Shown here: one piece after another, positions 61,008 through 64,000 of the stretch
Layout: every line of letters begins with the position of its first letter
Numbering within the stretch: the first letter of the stretch is position 1
Assembly: GCF_019399895.1 (NCBI RefSeq)
Contig: NC_091888.1
Location: 2,016,501-2,080,500, forward strand
Source: Cardiocondyla obscurior
Lineage: Eukaryota > Arthropoda > Insecta > Hymenoptera > Formicidae
DNA length: 64,000 nucleotides
Direction: 5' to 3'
Made by a program: the position numbers and the translations under genes
The notes under the pieces: model-generated
What the model was told of the DNA's origin: nothing
Database searches by the model: none
What the model saw: only the letters and a program-made list of their open reading frames with translations

Positions 61008-61490
61008 CTATATTCGGGAACAATTAATCTCCTTGACGCACGTGTCACTATCGTTTCGCACGTAACCGTCCTCGCAGACGCAGCCTTGAATGCAGATCTT
61101 GGTTCTGGTGCAGGCCATCGTCTCCCAGCGATCCCTATTCTCACATGTCTTCTGACAAGTCGAATCACCGGAACATTCGCTGTACTTTTCGTGCTCCTCG
61201 CATTCCATGGAAAGAAACGCATCAAGATCTCGATGGCTCTGATAATCTACATCTAGAAAGTCACAGAATTGTGTCACACGTAAAAAAAAAAAAAAAAAAA
61301 AAAAGAGACGGAAGAAAAAAAAGTTATAAATTACGGTCGAGATTTCTCGCTCGGATTTGTAAAAAAGAACTGTGTCTCGAAATGTATAGTGTACAAACTT
61401 ACTCTCTCCAGTCGCCAGAAATGCGTTGTTTAGGTTCCTGCCACAATGAGCGCCGATGAGAACGACGAAAGGGAAAAGTACGAATCTCAT
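61008..61490 (-). CDS. Secreted TIL-domain serine protease inhibitor (chymotrypsin/trypsin inhibitor-like)
   Basis: Complete two-exon gene of 110 residues. Exon 1 is 61490-61403 and exon 2 is 61252-61008, joined in phase 1 (GAGA|GTAAGT and TTTCTAG|AT). The ATG at 61490 was chosen over an upstream in-frame ATG (61583) because it opens a clean signal peptide (MRFVLFPFVVLIGAHC), with cleavage probably near residues 14-17. After a spacer of about 30 residues, residues 47-107 form a trypsin-inhibitor-like domain with the ten-cysteine pattern of the family: Cys 47, 56, 62, 66, 77, 83, 87, 89, 101, 107, including the typical GCVCEDGYVRN. Such proteins act outside the cell (haemolymph, cuticle, venom), binding a serine protease through the loop between the fifth and sixth cysteines. 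Here that loop is TRTKI, five residues, so Arg79 could be the P1 residue and favour trypsin-like targets (inference). Single-domain length is normal for insects. The family is confident; the target protease is unknown. Confidence 0.92.
   Translation of the reverse strand: MRFVLFPFVVLIGAHCGRNLNNAFLATGESKFVHYTFRDTVLFYKSEREISTVIYNFFFFRLFFFFFFFLRVTQFCDFLDVDYQSHRDLDAFLSMECEEHEKYSECSGDSTCQKTCENRDRWETMACTRTKICIQGCVCEDGYVRNDSDTCVKEINCSRI
61253..61402 (-). other. Intron of the TIL inhibitor gene
   Basis: A 150-nt intron with a perfect GTAAGT donor at 61402 and a TTTCTAG acceptor ending at 61253. On the sense strand it carries a run of about 23 T (61282-61304 read as A on plus), followed by ACGTGTGACAC before the acceptor. 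It separates the signal-peptide exon from the inhibitor-domain exon, a common arrangement for secreted TIL proteins. The phases agree exactly. Confidence 0.85.
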
Positions 61491-62688
61491 TGCGACAATT
61501 TGAGACGAAAATTGGCGAAGGTGTCGTTGCGAGGCTTTAAGTATTCGCACCGTATCGGATTGGCGTAAGCCTCGGGATATCAAAACGTCGTAACCAGTTC
61601 TCTCGTATGTAGATACCGGTGTGCCATAAATCGTGACTAAAAAGGGCCGTTAGATATGCACGAGCAGGAAGGATGATACATGTTCATTTCCTACGACGAG
61701 AAATCGAGGAGTCTTGCAGGTTTCTTGCAGTGTTATATATTTGTAGGACTTTCAATTGTACAGCCAACTGGTTTACATATAACATACATAAGTATCTTAT
61801 TCTGTAATAAAATGATTCGTATATCATTAGGTTAAAATAAACAATCGTAGTAGGGAGCTCAGATCAATGTTGTTTTGAAACAACATCTATCGAAATACTC
61901 GAAATGGAGTTCACAACGTTATGTTGATTCCGTCTTTAGTTATTACAAGAATTACTATGGCGATCGAATTAAATCAAGATTTTGTTAGGCAAATTTTAAT
62001 GCAATTATTGCTATATCATATTCGAATATATAAGTGACGACTTGCTACATCTTACCAAGGAATTTTTGTAACGATAATGGATGATCTCCTCTTGAAAGTC
62101 TCAGTCTAGGGTGTATTGTTTTCCCAATGTACAAAAATGTACATGATAAAAAAAACTTCATCATTTCGACAACGAACAATAAGAAAAAGCCACTTGTGAA
62201 TTCCGTCGTATGTGCCGAATTAAATGTTCACCATGTATTATGTATCAAGAGTGATATAACTATTTGCTATAATGAAGAATGAAATTAATATTAACTAACT
62301 AAATATTTAAATTAAATATTTATGATCTATATTCACACGATTCTTTTTACCCCAAACAAACTATGTTTTAAAGCGTCGTTAAAACTTTACAAACCAAAAT
62401 TAATTTTAACAAACACATTTGTACATATAGTTTATTTAATTATTAAATTAATTCGATTCACATTTAAATCGAACTAACTTTAAATAGAAAATAAAATTAA
62501 AGACTGAAAATTAGAATTTAAACATGTTACAATATGCAAGTAGTTAATTATGATTTGTGACACAATAGAAGGGATCGGCACTAATGTGCAAAAGTACCTT
62601 GTATTAATCGATTGACTAATCAGAGGACGATGGAAGGAAAGATACTAAATCACAGAGAAGCAGCGACGATGGCGATAACAGATCATAA
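61491..62688. other. AT-rich spacer and 3' UTR between the RS gene and the TIL gene
   Basis: No further coding sequence is seen. About 62000-62600 is markedly more AT-rich than the rest of the window and should contain the 3' UTR of the RS-rich gene. The stretch just above 61490 should contain the 5' UTR and promoter of the TIL gene. No convincing TATA box was identified; the nearest AT-rich element on the minus strand is ATACTTAAAG near 61540. Confidence 0.5.
62431..62436 (-). terminator. Possible polyadenylation signal of the RS/RGG-rich gene
   Basis: AATAAA on the minus strand, about 250 nt after the stop codon at 62689. It lies in a strongly AT-rich stretch that fits a 3' UTR. Cleavage would fall a little further left. 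It is position-based only; no transcript evidence is available. Confidence 0.4.
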
Positions 62689-64000
62689 CTACCAAATCTT
62701 AGCTGCAATGGCTCTCTGCATTAAAACGTTCTTGCTTCGTTGTTTCATGCGCTCAATGAAGTATTCCTTGCCGTCCAGGTTATCATCGACAGGTTCGACC
62801 CCTTCATTCTGGCAACAAACGAGATTTAGTTGGCTCGTGGCTAGTGTTTTCTTGCGCGTGTGGCTCATCATCATCATCATCATCATCATTATCGTCACTC
62901 TTCACTTTCTACATATTCCTTGTTTTTTTTTTTTATATTTTTTTTATATTTTTTATCATCGATCAATCAGATTATCATAATCGTCTTAAAGATGAGCTGA
63001 TCGTTTTGTAGGTCGAAAACCTACGCAAAGTCTAACCAACCTTGGTGCTAGTTGCGTCGCCCCCCTCTCCCTCTCCCCACCTCTCATAGTCGTCATCGTC
63101 TCTCTCTTCTCCTTCGCTCAAAGGTCCAGCTTGTCTCTTATTAGGTGGCACGGTTGAACTACCGCCATCACCCTGTTGATGTTCAACATCCTCTCCTCCT
63201 TCAATCATTTTGTTGATTTTCTCTTTAGCTTCGTCAACCTTCCTCATTGGATCTGGCGAATAGCTACGATCACTGTATCGATCACGCGATGAAGCACGGC
63301 GATCCCTGAAGTCTCGCCTGTCGCGGAAATCACGGAAGCCTTGTTTGTTGTGGAAAAATCTTCCACCACGATTACCACGACCGCCACGACCACCACGATT
63401 GTTAAAACCACCACCGCGACGATTGCCAAAACGATTATTATGTTGATTGTTGTAAAAGCGGTTTCGATTTTGGAAATTGTTGCCACCGCCACGATGATTC
63501 GGATTGTTGAAATTCTGGAAGCGTGGCTTGTAGTATGTCCCACGATTATTGTACGGTCGAAATTGCCTCTTGCGATAATAACCACGGTCGTTCGACCTAC
63601 TACGACTGCGACTTCTGGTGTATGATCTGGATCTCGATCGTGATCGCGATCTGCTGTATGTACCCGACGGAGATCTGCTGTACTTTCTCTCATAACTGCC
63701 GGATCGCCGATTCGAATACGAACGCGAACGACTACGTCTTGGCGATCGAGATCGAGACGATCCAGAGCTGGAAACACTGCGTGAGCGACTACGAGAACGT
63801 TTTGCTGGACGATCTCTACTCATACGTTTACTCATACCGCCCCTGCCGCTCGAATCTCGTTTCTTCGGGGTTTGTCGATGCTGGCCTCGCTCATTTTCAC
63901 TGTCAGAATCAGTTCTCGGACCTTTTGCCTGACTCTGGTTCTTTGCCATCGGCGGAGGACGCGGTGGTTCTGGTGGATGTCCAGCTCCGCTATTCTGACC
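62689..64000 (-). CDS. RS/RGG-rich nuclear protein, C-terminal part (5' end outside window)
   Basis: Two coding exons are visible: 64000-63041 (320 codons, open through the window edge, so the Met at 63949 is probably internal) and 62808-62689 (39 codons plus TAG). They join in phase 0 across AAG|GTTGGT and GCCAG|AATGAA. In order, the protein shows a proline-rich start (visible residues 1-17), long RS dipeptide blocks (about 65-140), a Tyr/Asn/Arg-rich stretch, an RGG box (NNRGGRGGRGNRGG), a second Arg/Asp/Ser segment, a helix-like KVDEAKEKINKMIEGG, and an acidic EGEERDDDDYERWGEGEGG. The last exon encodes a charged tail (DGKEYFIERMKQRSKNVLMQ). RS and RGG regions typically bind RNA and splicing partners in nuclear speckles, so a role in RNA processing is inferred. 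The exact family is not recognised; a BCLAF1/THRAP3-like or SR-related protein is possible. Without splicing, translation would end two codons past the donor (VG then TAG). Very likely a real gene; function unsure. Confidence 0.88.
62809..63040 (-). other. Last intron of the RS/RGG-rich gene
   Basis: A 232-nt GT-AG intron (minus strand) between AAG|GTTGGT at 63040 and GCCAG|AAT at 62809. The donor is unusual (GTTGGT rather than GTAAGT). The intron holds an A/T-rich low-complexity stretch (62921-62957) and a (CAT)8 microsatellite at 62866-62889. Read-through of the donor gives an immediate stop, so retention would make a variant lacking the conserved-looking 39-residue tail. Evidence is the exact phase match and the coding quality of the downstream exon. 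Confidence 0.75.
62866..62889. repeat. (CAT)8 microsatellite in the RS-gene intron
   Basis: Eight perfect CAT units (ATG on the sense strand), 57 nt upstream of the last-exon acceptor in transcript terms. In the minus reading they create a run of ATG codons (poly-Met) that is only an artefact of the intron. Confidence 0.9.

Noticed and set aside
62689..62898. Minus frame beginning with a run of methionines
   Set aside because: The Met run is the (CAT)8 repeat within the intron; only the part after the 62809 acceptor is coding.

Overview
The window looks like insect nuclear DNA, most likely from a hymenopteran and quite possibly an ant. CpG is not depleted (CGCG, TCGA and CGA-type words are everywhere). 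Coding sequence is sparse, introns follow GT-AG rules, and one gene encodes an arthropod-type secreted TIL-domain protease inhibitor. There are no operons, prokaryotic signals, rRNA, CRISPR arrays or recognisable transposon coding regions. The species call is inference; a search with the exons below would settle it.

Three genes can be supported and all lie on the minus strand. At the right edge (62689-64000) are the last two coding exons of an RS/RGG-rich nuclear protein, with its 5' part outside the window. At 61008-61490 is a complete two-exon gene for a 110-residue secreted TIL-domain serine protease inhibitor. At 54025-54221 is the first coding exon of a protein kinase. It ends at the start of the glycine-rich loop (PFAR followed by a phase-2 GTAAGT donor) and is best explained as Drak, the insect DAPK/STK17-related kinase. 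I could not find its next exon anywhere to the left, so 1-54024 is probably a first intron of at least 54 kb.

That intron is where the unusual biology is. At 36375/36374 the minus strand carries a textbook zero-length recursive splice site: a T-rich tract, TTACAG, then immediately GTAAGT. A second strong donor (GTGAGT) follows 50 nt downstream, the architecture described for recursive-splicing cryptic exons in Drosophila. Two further minus-strand candidates are weaker: an exon-like block at 20235-20735 with protein-like composition, and a short start-codon exon at 4319-4356 ending in the same splice phase as the kinase exon.

The remaining sequence is CpG-rich non-coding DNA with many chance open reading frames (up to 307 codons, arginine/serine-rich), microsatellites, and long homopolymer A/T tracts. 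The longest tracts are mostly T on the sense strand of the minus-strand genes. The coordinates of exons and splice sites are read directly from the sequence. Gene identities rest on remembered family features and no database search was run.
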